Origin: Alphaproteobacteria bacterium UBA2964
Lineage (GTDB): Bacteria; Pseudomonadota; Alphaproteobacteria; MPNO01; UBA2964
Assembly: GCA_002348425.1 (NCBI GenBank)
Contig: DEBE01000022.1
Coordinates: 1-37,819 of the forward strand
Reading direction: 5' to 3'
Length of the DNA: 37,819 nt
Made by a program: the position numbers and the translations under genes. Below, piece after piece: positions 25,694 to 35,040 of the stretch. Numbering within the stretch: the stretch's first letter is position 1; every line of letters starts with the position of its first letter. The notes under the pieces were generated by a model, which saw only the letters and a list, made by a program, of their open reading frames with translations, was not told where the DNA came from and made no database searches.

Positions 25694-27871
25694 GTGCAAA
25701 AAACCCCAACCCGTTCCAGTCTTCCGACAGAGAAGCAGATTTTAGAATTTGTTAACCTCAATTCAAAACCACTTGGAAAACGTGATTTCGTTCGACATTT
25801 TAGGCTAAGCACTTCAAACAGAAGAATGCTTATCGGATTGTTGGAGGATCTTGTCAAAGAAGGAAAAATTCAACGCGGTCGAAATAGGCGTTATGTCTCT
25901 AACTATTATCTTCCCTCAGTTTCTGTAGTGGAGGTTACAGGGCTTGATGAAGATGGCGAAGCTATCCTAAAGTTATCGGACAAACATTTTGAAAAATCAA
26001 AAGAAAAAATATTTCTTAATAGTAGACCTGTTATCAAACCAGCCCCCGGTATTGGAGACAAACTTTTAGTTAAGTTAAAAGCCAAGAAATACGGATATGA
26101 AGCGCGCATTATAAAACGTCTGCAAAAGAACCCACAAAATCTAATTGGACTTTTTCATAGTCAGCCAGACTGCGGTTTGGTAACTCCCTCTGATCGACGA
26201 CTAAAAACAAAGTTTATAATTAATAGCAAGGAAACAAACGGGGCCGTTGACGGGGAGCTCGTCGAATGTGAGACAATTTCCGGCCAGGAATTTGGCCTGC
26301 CCCGCGCTCGAATAATAAAAATTTTTGGCAATAGCCAATCTGTGAGCGCTATTACAGCATCAATCATTAGCAAACACGAAATTCCCAAACAATTTACTGA
26401 ATCAGCATTCCTTCAAGCCAAAAACAGCAAGGCTGCTCCGCCCAAAAATCGTGTTGATATAAGACATATTCCATTGGTCACTATAGACGACAAAAACGCA
26501 CGTGACTTCGATGATGCTGTTTGGGCTGAAAGAACAAAGAATAATGATGGTTGGCACATATTAGTCGCTATTGCCGATGTCTCGCATTACGTTCGACGAA
26601 ATGACTCCCTTGATCAGGCGGCACGAAATAGAGGAAACTCCGTTTATTTTCCCAATACTGTCATTCCGATGTTACCCGAAAAGCTTTCAAACGGCTGGTG
26701 TTCCCTTCTTCCCAATGAAGACAGACCCTGCCTCGTCGTCGATATTTGGATTGATGATGCGGGAAACAAGAAACGACATAAATTCTCTCGTTGTATAATG
26801 CGGTCTGCGGCTCGGCTTACCTATTCGGAAGTCCAAGATAGTTACAATCAAAAGAAAGAAATAGACTCAAATATTTCATCTAAGCTAATTGATAATCTAT
26901 ATGGAGCCTTCCTTTCTTTGGATAAGCACAAGAAAAAACGAGGTGCAATAGACTTAGACAAACAGGAGTATCATTTTTCTTTGTCTAAAGATGGATTAAT
27001 TCTAGGTATAGAAAAAGGAGTTAGGCTCGATAGCCATCGACTCATAGAAGAATTTATGATTTTAGCCAATCGATGTGCTGCAGAAACATTGGAAAGTAAT
27101 AATTCGCTTTGTATGTATAGAACGCACGAGCGCCCAGATACCATCAGTGTAAAAGCGTTAAGAAAGTATCTAAAACTATTGGGAATAAAATTTGGCGACG
27201 GACAATCGGTCCGACCCCGTCATTTTTCCCAATTAATTGAAAAAACAAAAGATCGAAAAGATGTACTGGGTATTCAAGATGCTATTTTACGTTGCCAGTC
27301 CCGCGCAGTTTACAGCCCAAAAAATATTGGTCACTTTGGCCTAGCACTGCGCCGATATGCACATTTCACTTCACCAATTCGTCGTTACTCGGATCTTTTA
27401 GTCCACCGAGCGTTAATTAGTTGCATAGATACGCCGAATAAAGAGCAGGAAAATGATAATCTCGAAACTTTTATTGAATGTGGTAGGCACATTTCAATGA
27501 CGGAACGTCGTGCTATGGCCGCTGAGAGAGAATTATTCGATAGAATGGCTGCTTTATATTTATGGAATCAGGAAGGCAACACTTTTTCTGGATATGTAAC
27601 GGGCGTTGAAAGATTTGGACTCTTCGTAGAGATAAACGAAGTCGGAGCTTGTGGTTTTATTCCTGTTTCAACTCTTGATGTTGGCTATCATCGATTTGAT
27701 GAGGATCGCCGATGTCTCTTCAACGAAAGAACAAATACAAAATTTCAACTTGGAGACTATATAAACGTCCGTCTCAAAGAGGTAAATCTTGCAACCGGTG
27801 GCCTTATGTTGGAGGTGAAACAAAAAGAAAAAAACTTTAACACTAAAAAACAATTATTCGTCGTAAGGTAA
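25694..27871 (+). CDS. rnr: Ribonuclease R
   Basis: A 725-residue processive 3'-5' exoribonuclease. An N-terminal winged-helix part (about 8-70) is followed by cold-shock-like domains, the RNB catalytic domain with TIDDKNARDFDDAV (about 262-275, acidic metal ligands) and HFTSPIRRYSDLLVHR, and a C-terminal S1 domain (about 630-705). Unlike many RNase R proteins it lacks a long lysine-rich tail. GTG start. The topA-rnr order is conserved in the class. Confidence 0.96.
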   Translation: MQKTPTRSSLPTEKQILEFVNLNSKPLGKRDFVRHFRLSTSNRRMLIGLLEDLVKEGKIQRGRNRRYVSNYYLPSVSVVEVTGLDEDGEAILKLSDKHFEKSKEKIFLNSRPVIKPAPGIGDKLLVKLKAKKYGYEARIIKRLQKNPQNLIGLFHSQPDCGLVTPSDRRLKTKFIINSKETNGAVDGELVECETISGQEFGLPRARIIKIFGNSQSVSAITASIISKHEIPKQFTESAFLQAKNSKAAPPKNRVDIRHIPLVTIDDKNARDFDDAVWAERTKNNDGWHILVAIADVSHYVRRNDSLDQAARNRGNSVYFPNTVIPMLPEKLSNGWCSLLPNEDRPCLVVDIWIDDAGNKKRHKFSRCIMRSAARLTYSEVQDSYNQKKEIDSNISSKLIDNLYGAFLSLDKHKKKRGAIDLDKQEYHFSLSKDGLILGIEKGVRLDSHRLIEEFMILANRCAAETLESNNSLCMYRTHERPDTISVKALRKYLKLLGIKFGDGQSVRPRHFSQLIEKTKDRKDVLGIQDAILRCQSRAVYSPKNIGHFGLALRRYAHFTSPIRRYSDLLVHRALISCIDTPNKEQENDNLETFIECGRHISMTERRAMAAERELFDRMAALYLWNQEGNTFSGYVTGVERFGLFVEINEVGACGFIPVSTLDVGYHRFDEDRRCLFNERTNTKFQLGDYINVRLKEVNLATGGLMLEVKQKEKNFNTKKQLFVVR

Positions 27872-27995
27872 GTGCAAACTTAATGAGGATAATTAGGCCT
27901 TTGTGTTAAAATGAATTTTACAAAAAAATACTTGTTGCTACTCAGTATCATTATCTTAAATTAGGAAAAGAGTGGACCAACCTGTAGCGAAAACC

Positions 27996-28023
27996 TTGAC
28001 ATAGAATATCCGTCTATTATGTT
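27996..28023 (+). promoter_or_regulatory. Promoter for rpmG
   Basis: A perfect TTGACA at 27996-28001 is followed after 16 bases by TATGTT at 28018-28023. The predicted start is about 28030, 30 bases before the L33 start codon. The 188-base gap otherwise shows no gene. Confidence 0.5.
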
Positions 28024-28059
28024 GCAGCCTTCAATTTATTTTTAATGGAGCCTTTAGCT

Positions 28060-28227
28060 ATGGCTAAAGCAAATTCTTTGCAGATAAAACTTGTTAGCAG
28101 TGCTGATACGGGATTTTATTATATTACTCGTAAAAACCCTAGAACCTTAACTGATAAGGTTGAAATGCGTAAATACGACCCCATCGTACGGAAACACGTA
28201 ATATTCAAAGAAGCAAAGATAAAATAA
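28060..28227 (+). CDS. rpmG: 50S ribosomal protein L33
   Basis: A 55-residue L33 with the typical [39 protein letters not shown] core. It is the zinc-independent form, having no CXXC pairs. ATG 28060 (MAKANS) is chosen over ATG 28045 because it gives the standard length and N-terminus, with GGAG at 28046-28049 ten bases upstream. Confidence 0.96.
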   Translation: MAKANSLQIKLVSSADTGFYYITRKNPRTLTDKVEMRKYDPIVRKHVIFKEAKIK

Positions 28228-28386
28228 AAGCTCTACCTTTGCATCTTTAATGAAACCAAATGATGAAATATTCCTTTACTATTTTGAGAGTGAAGGAATC
28301 AACTCCTAAAAGGCGAGTTTGTGAAAACTACATTGAGCCTGATGTTAGTTTGGTAGAGGCTTAATTAAAACCAATCTGAAAAATTT

Positions 28387-30171
28387 TTAAGTTTCTTTCG
28401 TTGGCGGCATTGAAATCCGAATGTGCAATTCTTCCAACCTTTCGGAATCGACGGGCGCTGGTGCACCCATCATCAAATCTTGAGCCTGCTGCGTCATAGG
28501 AAACATAGTAACTTCTCTTATATTTTGTTCTCCGGCTAACAACATTACCATCCTATCGATTCCGGGAGCAGATCCCCCATGGGGAGGAGCACCAAATTTC
28601 AAAGCATTTAACATTCCAGAAAACCGAAGTTCCACCTCTTCCTTGTTATATCCGGCCAGAGAAAAAGCTTTATACATAATTGCCGGCAGATGATTTCTAA
28701 TGGCTCCACTTGACAGCTCTACACCATTACAAACGATATCGTACTGATAGGCTTTTATTTTTAATGGATCGTCACTTTCTAACGCTTCTAAACCACCTTG
28801 CGGCATTGAAAATGGATTATGACTGAAAATGAGCCTTCCGGTGCGTTCATCACGCTCATACATGGGATAATCAACTATCCAGCAAAATTTAAATTGATCC
28901 TCTTGAATTAAATTTAGTTCAGCACCAATTCGGTCCCGTGCTAAACCGCCAAAACGGCAAGCTTCCGCTTCAATGTCACAAACAAAAAAAACAGCACCGT
29001 CATCGGCAATCCCTGTTAATTTTTTTAATTGTTCCATTCTTTCAGTATCGAGAAATTTGGAGATTGGGCCCTTTCCTTCCCCATCGCTAAAAATAATATA
29101 CCCAAGGCCACCAGCTCCTTCTTCTCGTGCCCAATCATTAAGCTTATCAAAAAAACTGCGGGGCATTTTATCGGCGCCAGGTGCCGGTATTGCCCTTACA
29201 ACCGCCCCTTTTTCTATCGCAGAAGAAAAAATCTTGAAATCGGTACCACTCCAAACATTTGTGACATCAGTCATAACAATCGGATTACGAAGGTCGGGCT
29301 TGTCATTACCATATTTTAGCATGGATTCTGCGAACGGAATTCTTGGAAACGGTATAGGTGTTACCGACTTCCCTTCTCCAAATTCCACAAAAATTCCATG
29401 CAAAACCGGCTCTAGTGCCTCAAAAACATCATCTTGTGTTACAAATGACATTTCGACATCGAGTTGATAGAACTCACCAGGGGACCTGTCAGCTCTAGCG
29501 TCTTCATCTCTAAAGCAAGGAGCTATCTGGAAATAACGATCAAATCCAGCAACCATAATCAATTGTTTGAATTGCTGCGGCGCTTGGGGTAACGCATAAA
29601 AATTTCCAGGATGAATCCTGCTTGGAACAAGAAAATCGCGCGCACCCTCTGGGGAAGTCGAGGTCAAAATAGGTGTCTGAAACTCAGTAAAACCTTGTTC
29701 TGTCATCCGCCTTCTTATGCTTGAGACTACTTCAGACCTAAGTTGAATATTTTGGTGTAATCGGTCACGCCTAAGATCTAAAAACCGATATCGCAGGCGA
29801 GTTTCTTCCCCATAATCCATATCAGAATTTACTTGAAGTGGAAGCGGGTCAGCCTCAGCCAGCACCTCTGCATCGCTGATGATCAACTCTACCTCTCCAG
29901 TTGATAGGGTCGCGTTAATTGTTTCATCACTTCGTCGTAAAATTTTACCAGTAACACATACTACAGATTCTAATCGTAGATCATCAATCTTTTGAAATTC
30001 CGAATTTGAACTATCAACTACACATTGGGTAATTCCAAAATTATCTCTTAAGTCTATAAATAATAAATTACCGTGATCCCGTTTACGGTGAACCCACCCC
30101 GAAAGTCTTGCGATCTTCCCTGCGTCGGTAATTCTCAGGGCGTCACAGCTATGTGTCCTATATTGATGCAT
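28387..30171 (-). CDS. aspS: Aspartyl-tRNA synthetase, probably non-discriminating
   Basis: A 594-residue bacterial-type AspRS: OB-fold anticodon domain (about 1-110), class II core with [43 protein letters not shown] (motif 2), an inserted GAD domain (about 290-420), and motif 3 [13 protein letters not shown] near the end. The anticodon-domain motif RDHG has histidine at 33, the residue found in non-discriminating AspRS such as that of Pseudomonas aeruginosa, where discriminating enzymes have leucine. With GatCAB encoded in this window, charging of both tRNA(Asp) and tRNA(Asn) is likely. Divergent from rnd; a TTGACA on its strand at 30244-30239 may be its -35 box. Confidence 0.96.
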   Translation of the reverse strand: MHQYRTHSCDALRITDAGKIARLSGWVHRKRDHGNLLFIDLRDNFGITQCVVDSSNSEFQKIDDLRLESVVCVTGKILRRSDETINATLSTGEVELIISDAEVLAEADPLPLQVNSDMDYGEETRLRYRFLDLRRDRLHQNIQLRSEVVSSIRRRMTEQGFTEFQTPILTSTSPEGARDFLVPSRIHPGNFYALPQAPQQFKQLIMVAGFDRYFQIAPCFRDEDARADRSPGEFYQLDVEMSFVTQDDVFEALEPVLHGIFVEFGEGKSVTPIPFPRIPFAESMLKYGNDKPDLRNPIVMTDVTNVWSGTDFKIFSSAIEKGAVVRAIPAPGADKMPRSFFDKLNDWAREEGAGGLGYIIFSDGEGKGPISKFLDTERMEQLKKLTGIADDGAVFFVCDIEAEACRFGGLARDRIGAELNLIQEDQFKFCWIVDYPMYERDERTGRLIFSHNPFSMPQGGLEALESDDPLKIKAYQYDIVCNGVELSSGAIRNHLPAIMYKAFSLAGYNKEEVELRFSGMLNALKFGAPPHGGSAPGIDRMVMLLAGEQNIREVTMFPMTQQAQDLMMGAPAPVDSERLEELHIRISMPPTKET

Positions 30172-30306
30172 TATATTTCCCGCGAGGACAAAATTAAAAC
30201 ATAAACTACGAACGGAATGGCCACATAACGGCTTATCTTGTCAAGGGTCTAGGACTTAAATTAGCATTTTCTTTCCTGTTATCAGAAAATTGTGTATAGC
30301 TAAGTC

Positions 30307-31455
30307 ATGACTCTTATTGTCGAAAATAAAGTTTTAATGTCTTTTTGTAATAGCCTAAGTAAAACAGACTTTATTACTGTGGATACAGAGTTTTTAAGAG
30401 ATAAAACCTACTGGCCAAGATTATGTTTGATTCAGATTGGTGGTCCCGATCAAGAAGCCGCAATAGACGTTCTAGCTGAAGGTTTAGACCTAACACCCGT
30501 TTTAGAGCTGATGAAAAAACCAGATTTATTAAAGGTATTTCACGCAGCCCGTCAAGATTTTGAAATTTTTTATCGCATTATGGGTGAGCTACCGTTCCCA
30601 GTGATAGATACTCAAATCTCTGCGATGGTATGTGGATTTGGTGACTCTGTGGGATATGAAACTCTAGTTAGCCAACTTATCAAAAAGAAAATTGATAAAT
30701 CTATGCGTTTTACCGAATGGCAAAAACGCCCTTTATCTAAAAAACAATTAGATTATGCACTAGCCGATGTTACTCATCTTCGGATTATTTATGAAAAACT
30801 CTCCCAAATGGTAGATAATAATAATCGAAAAAACTGGATAAAAGAGGAAGTTAATGCTCTTCTCGACCCAACTTTATACACCTTTGATGTTCGTGAGGCT
30901 TGGAAACGTTTAAAAATTAAAAACCCTACTCCAAGGCTTCTAGGTATCATTCGGGAGCTTGCTGCATGGAGAGAAAATGAAGCACAATCTCGCAATGTGC
31001 CACGCAATAGAATTGCTCGTGATGATGTGATTTTATCCTTAGCAATACAAAAACCTCGTAGTCTCAACGCACTTGGCATGGTACGCGGACTCAATGATCG
31101 ACAAAAAACTGGCCGCACCGCTAACAAAATCCTTGCTGCAATTTCCGATGGAATAGCTGTTCCAATCGACGAATGTCCTAAAGTTTTAAAAACACGAAAA
31201 AATAAGGGAAAATCTCGGCCGACCTCTGACTTATTAAAGGTTTTATTGAAATTGAAGTGCGAAGAACACTCCGTGGCTCAAAAACTCATCGCTAGTGCGG
31301 ATGAAATTGACGAATTAGCAAGAAATGATGGGGCTAAAATTCGTGCACTAAACGGTTGGCGCCGCAAAATATTTGGCGAAGACGCTTTAGCTTTGAAACA
31401 CGGTAAGATCGCCGTAACAATGAAAAATGGTAAATATAGAATTATCAATATCTAA
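30307..31455 (+). CDS. rnd: Ribonuclease D
   Basis: A 382-residue DEDDy 3'-5' exoribonuclease acting in tRNA 3' maturation. Catalytic residues are D26 and E28 (VDTEFLRDKTY), D84 (HAARQDFE), and Y150 and D154 (YALADVTHL). HRDC-like helical domains follow from about residue 205. TATAGC at 30295-30300 ends six bases before the A of the ATG, so the mRNA may be leaderless. Converges with hdaA across 11 bases. Confidence 0.95.
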   Translation: MTLIVENKVLMSFCNSLSKTDFITVDTEFLRDKTYWPRLCLIQIGGPDQEAAIDVLAEGLDLTPVLELMKKPDLLKVFHAARQDFEIFYRIMGELPFPVIDTQISAMVCGFGDSVGYETLVSQLIKKKIDKSMRFTEWQKRPLSKKQLDYALADVTHLRIIYEKLSQMVDNNNRKNWIKEEVNALLDPTLYTFDVREAWKRLKIKNPTPRLLGIIRELAAWRENEAQSRNVPRNRIARDDVILSLAIQKPRSLNALGMVRGLNDRQKTGRTANKILAAISDGIAVPIDECPKVLKTRKNKGKSRPTSDLLKVLLKLKCEEHSVAQKLIASADEIDELARNDGAKIRALNGWRRKIFGEDALALKHGKIAVTMKNGKYRIINI

Positions 31456-31466
31456 CATTAATCAAT

Positions 31467-32147
31467 TCACGCATCAACAGCAGAACTTTTTATGATAGAT
31501 CTCACTAATGGTACGGTAATCATCTTTTTTTCTGCTAAAGCTACCTCGTCAATAAGGCCAACAAGTTCTTGTGCTGCGGCGATACTCCTATCCATACGAC
31601 GAACTAAATATGGAACTACTTCCGCTTTCACTTTAAGCTGACGGTCTGTGAATAATTTGATTAATACAGCTTCCAGTAGGGCATCATCCGCCAGAGTTAA
31701 ATTGATTACCGGCGAAGACTTAAGTCTAGAACCGAGATCCGGTAACAAAAATTTCAACCTAGCCGGAGGACTCAAAGCCGTCACTAATATTGAGCCTCTA
31801 TATTCGGCCACTACATTATAAAAATTTAGAAGCAAATTTTCGTTCTCAATTCCTTCAGATAAATCTAAAATGAAGATACAAAAACCCGGGGAAATGTTTT
31901 TTAAATTTTCAGCAACTGTTGACTGCTTGATATGACGAGCTCCTGATTTTTCCTGCCAAACCGCTGCCAAGTGGCTTTTCCCAGAACCAGGTGGTCCGTA
32001 TAGCCATATTAGGGGGGTAGGCCAATTAGGCCAGAGGTCGATATAGGCTATTGCCTCCTCATTACAGCTTGAAACAAAGAAATCTTCCCGTCCAAAAGCG
32101 GGCCGGTGATGTAAATTTAAAATTAATTGCCGTCTATCAATCATCAA
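31467..32147 (-). CDS. hdaA: DnaA-related regulatory protein HdaA
   Basis: A 226-residue protein with the AAA+ core of DnaA but no DNA-binding domain IV. The N-terminal QLILNLHHRPAFGREDF includes a clamp-binding motif (Q7 to L12) as in Hda and Caulobacter HdaA. Walker A is GPPGSGKSH at 51-59, and the Walker B-like strand is FILDLSEGI. It should stimulate ATP hydrolysis by DnaA on the loaded clamp and so prevent re-initiation. Two adjacent ATG codons are possible starts. It lies 9 bases after the permease gene on the same strand. Confidence 0.9.
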   Translation of the reverse strand: MMIDRRQLILNLHHRPAFGREDFFVSSCNEEAIAYIDLWPNWPTPLIWLYGPPGSGKSHLAAVWQEKSGARHIKQSTVAENLKNISPGFCIFILDLSEGIENENLLLNFYNVVAEYRGSILVTALSPPARLKFLLPDLGSRLKSSPVINLTLADDALLEAVLIKLFTDRQLKVKAEVVPYLVRRMDRSIAAAQELVGLIDEVALAEKKMITVPLVRSIIKSSAVDA

Positions 32148-32156
32148 GAAAAGTAT

Positions 32157-33224
32157 TTATTTCTCTAAATCAGAATATGAAAGGCTTGCCTTATATTTAA
32201 GAATACCAAAACGTCCTACTACGCCAATTATAGCAGCCGCAGGTATTGCTAACAGGATACCGGTAAAACCAAATAGTGTCCCCCCTGCCAGCAGGGCAAA
32301 AATTATCCAGACAGGGTGCAGTCCGATTTTGTCTCCAACTAATTTAGGGGTAATAAAATTACTTTCCAGAAATTGTCCGGCAAAGAAAATCAGCGCAATG
32401 ATAAGTATGGGGCCCCATTCCCCGAATTGGGCGATGGCAACCCCAATACCAACTACAAAGCCAATCAGCATTCCGAAATATGGAACGAAAGACACGAGAC
32501 CGGTAACTAGACCGATAATGAAACCAAATTCTAGTCCCATAATACTCAATCCAGCACCATAGAAAACACCTAACAGAATACAAACCGAAATTTGTCCCCT
32601 TACAAAAGCGGCAAGAACGTAATTAATTTCGGAAAATTGGTGCCTAATAATTGGCAAATGTTTTCGAGGTATCCAGCCATCTAAAATTTCTAAAATTCGA
32701 TCCCAATCTCGAAGTAAATAGAACATAACAATTGGCGTGATGAATAACAAAGATACGATATTGAGCAGCGCAACCCCACCACCCCAAATGCTCGAGAATA
32801 AGTTACCTAACCAAGTCATCACATCTGAATTTATTAAACCAGTTAGGCTTTTTTTTATGGTACTGATATCAGTTTCTGTAAAATGGGGCTGAAAGGTTGC
32901 GATAAGCGTTAAGACTTTAGCTTGGATCGAGCTTAGGTAACTTGGAAGGCGAACACCGAACTCGAGAATTTGGGTGTGCAATATCGGCATAATTAGGAGT
33001 ATGGAGGAGAACACTGCGAGCACAGAAAATAAGGTAAGAGTGGCAGCCCCTATCCACCTCGGTATCTTCCATTGTTCAAGTTTGTCTAATAATGGGTCAA
33101 ACAAATACGCAAGTGCCATCCCAGCCACGAATGGAAATAATATGTCTCCTAATAACCACAGCAAACCTATTAGAAATAGCAATGCTATCAACCAGTACCA
33201 CCCTTTTTGGCCGTTTACACTCAT
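32157..33224 (-). CDS. AI-2E/PerM family membrane protein
   Basis: A 355-residue integral membrane protein with the family pattern: a helix pair at the N-terminus (WYWLIALLFLIGLLWLLGDILFPFVAGMALAYLFDPL), a long soluble region of about 90-140, then five or more helices including FVRGQISVCILLGVFYGAGL, GLVSFVPYFGMLIGFV and FITPKLVGDKIGLHPVWIIFALLAGG. Members export signals or ions; the substrate is unknown here. The start overlaps the stop of the phosphatidyltransferase gene by 4 bases. The order phosphatidyltransferase-permease-hdaA is common in alphaproteobacteria. Confidence 0.9.
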   Translation of the reverse strand: MSVNGQKGWYWLIALLFLIGLLWLLGDILFPFVAGMALAYLFDPLLDKLEQWKIPRWIGAATLTLFSVLAVFSSILLIMPILHTQILEFGVRLPSYLSSIQAKVLTLIATFQPHFTETDISTIKKSLTGLINSDVMTWLGNLFSSIWGGGVALLNIVSLLFITPIVMFYLLRDWDRILEILDGWIPRKHLPIIRHQFSEINYVLAAFVRGQISVCILLGVFYGAGLSIMGLEFGFIIGLVTGLVSFVPYFGMLIGFVVGIGVAIAQFGEWGPILIIALIFFAGQFLESNFITPKLVGDKIGLHPVWIIFALLAGGTLFGFTGILLAIPAAAIIGVVGRFGILKYKASLSYSDLEK

Positions 33225-33775
33225 TTATTTACGGCTCCTTCATCATGCTCTGCATTTTTTCCCCAGCTAACGATATATGCACCCCCTGAGGCCAATGTTG
33301 TCCCGGAAACAATATAAATTAAAATTATTACTAAATGTGACCATAAAATTTGAGGAAAGGCCAAGTTAGCTAGTAGAATTGTTACCAAAATAATTTGAGC
33401 TACCGTGTTTATTTTACTAATGATTATAGGTTTCATTTTGACTGTGTTGGTTGAAATATGAAGCAAAACCACCCCGCCAACAATAATAAGATCACGAAAT
33501 ACTACCATAATTACTAACCAATTGGGCAGTAAATTAACATGGCCTAAGGTCACATAAACACTCACGAGCAGAGCCTTGTCAGCTATAGGATCAAGATAAC
33601 TTCCAAGGACAGTGATCTGCCCCATTTTCTTAGCGATATAGCCATCAACCGCATCCGAAATACCTGCGATTATAAATAGCCAGAACGCGCCTAAATAAAA
33701 TCCATTAAGAATTAGATAAATCACTACCGGAACCGCTATAAGGCGAGCTATGGAAATAAGATTTGGAAGACTCAT
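33221..33775 (-). CDS. CDP-alcohol phosphatidyltransferase (PgsA-like)
   Basis: A 184-residue membrane enzyme. The family signature spans D41 to D66: DAVDGYIAK, eight residues, then GSYLDPIAD, with the metal aspartates D41, D44, D62 and D66 all present. The usual Arg after DGxxA is Lys49, a mild substitution also seen in relatives. It transfers a phosphatidyl group from CDP-diacylglycerol, possibly to glycerol phosphate, but a second pgsA elsewhere cannot be excluded. About five membrane helices. First gene of the three-gene unit ending in hdaA. Confidence 0.9.
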   Translation of the reverse strand: MSLPNLISIARLIAVPVVIYLILNGFYLGAFWLFIIAGISDAVDGYIAKKMGQITVLGSYLDPIADKALLVSVYVTLGHVNLLPNWLVIMVVFRDLIIVGGVVLLHISTNTVKMKPIIISKINTVAQIILVTILLANLAFPQILWSHLVIILIYIVSGTTLASGGAYIVSWGKNAEHDEGAVNK

Positions 33776-33820
33776 TTTTGTTCAACTTTTTTTTTACATA
33801 GAGATAACCCGAAGAATCTT

Positions 33821-33851
33821 TTGACAGTCCCTAGTTTAAAACTGTTATAAT
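33821..33851 (+). promoter_or_regulatory. Candidate promoter antisense to the DUF2066 gene
   Basis: Perfect TTGACA (33821-33826) and perfect TATAAT (33846-33851) on the plus strand, 19 bases apart, which is longer than the optimum of 17. Transcription would run into the 3' end of the DUF2066 gene on the opposite strand. Confidence 0.35.
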
Positions 33852-35008
33852 CACTCATTAATATATGCCTTTTGTAAATTCCAATAGACTGACCCTTGGT
33901 TCAATAAAATATCCTTTTGTGCCAAAGCCAACTTCAGTTGTTCTGGAGAACCAAAAAATTTAATCCTGACTAATGCCTCTTGTATAGACAACCTTACTAT
34001 TTCTGTTTTTTGGACTAGAGAAACCATTTCGAGTTCTTTTCTGAGAAATATGAAGCTCTCGAGATCCTTAATATTTATTTCTGCCAATAATTGTCGTTGA
34101 TCATTAAAATTTAATATATTAGCTATTTTCCAAGATTCTTCTAATTCTATTCTCAGGCTATTTGCGGCATCAAAAAAAACTTCTGATAATGAAGATTTTT
34201 TATCATTTTCAGAACCTTGTACCAAAGTTTGGCCTTCACCCTGCAGACCAATGCGGCTGCTAATGACTTCGGAAATTATTTTTCCTTTTTCAGATTTTAC
34301 TTCCATAACCGTTAGAAGAACTTCAGAGGTTCCATAACGCTGAGCTATGTCTTTAATTCTTTTTCTATTGCCCTCTATTGCTTGTTCAGGACTAATAGAC
34401 ACAATATCTTTTGTATCGCCGACTGGAATCACAAGATTTATCAGCCCATCACTAGTAGGGAGATTCCTCCAAACTTTTATCCAAGTATTGCTAGCATCCC
34501 AAAGCTGCAATGTCGCGTTTGCTTTTAGAACCGGCAAAACAAGCAAAGGCTTGCTTTTTGTTTCCGCAAACCGAATGTTGGCATTCCGCAAGTAATTCCT
34601 TACGGCGGTTTGATTAAATCTAACATTTATTTTTGCCAAATACCTTGTGGGTGATGACTTTTGTTCGATAAAATCAATGCCTGATACTAGTTGAACCAAA
34701 TCAGAATACTGTAAACTTGGAATCTTTGATTGCCTGTCAACGGGCACAATACGATTTAGCAACCTTGAATACGCTAGTTCTTGACCTTTCTTCAATGCTA
34801 ATCTCTGGGCTATTGCTGCTGATTTAGAGGTTTCATCAACACTAATATTATTTATGATATAAGCAGCTTGTGGCTCAGCTAAAACCTGCAAAGGGAACGT
34901 TAGGAAAGAAGCTATAAAAACTACAGTTAAGATTCTTTTAAACGTGAAAGTTGCAAACCGGCTGTTATCAGGTATCTTCTCTACAAACCATGGTAAGTAA
35001 TTGACCAT
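33851..35008 (-). CDS. Exported DUF2066 protein
   Basis: A 385-residue protein with a late hydrophobic signal segment (about 25-43) ending in LQVLA before EPQ, so it is periplasmic or attached to the membrane. The following region, AYIINNISVDETSKSAAIAQRLALKKGQELAYSRLLNRIVP, and LLVLPVL near 155 fit the DUF2066 family. No biochemical function is established. The N-terminal extension of about 20 polar residues before the signal is unusual. Its start is only 32 bases from the coding frame of divergent purM, leaving almost no room for two normal promoters. Confidence 0.85.
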   Translation of the reverse strand: MVNYLPWFVEKIPDNSRFATFTFKRILTVVFIASFLTFPLQVLAEPQAAYIINNISVDETSKSAAIAQRLALKKGQELAYSRLLNRIVPVDRQSKIPSLQYSDLVQLVSGIDFIEQKSSPTRYLAKINVRFNQTAVRNYLRNANIRFAETKSKPLLVLPVLKANATLQLWDASNTWIKVWRNLPTSDGLINLVIPVGDTKDIVSISPEQAIEGNRKRIKDIAQRYGTSEVLLTVMEVKSEKGKIISEVISSRIGLQGEGQTLVQGSENDKKSSLSEVFFDAANSLRIELEESWKIANILNFNDQRQLLAEINIKDLESFIFLRKELEMVSLVQKTEIVRLSIQEALVRIKFFGSPEQLKLALAQKDILLNQGSVYWNLQKAYINE

Positions 35009-35040
35009 TTAATATCCTGTTCTAACTATGTGAGAAACCT

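Noticed and set aside
28228..28386. Possible small RNA or terminator between rpmG and aspS (AGGA/TCCT and GCCT/AGGC pairs)
   Set aside because: Stems of four or five bases with large loops and no proper T-run; not convincing.
28973..29467. 164-codon open frame antisense to aspS
   Set aside because: It is a shadow of a conserved gene; the translation is low-complexity Ser/Pro/Ile-rich with no family pattern.
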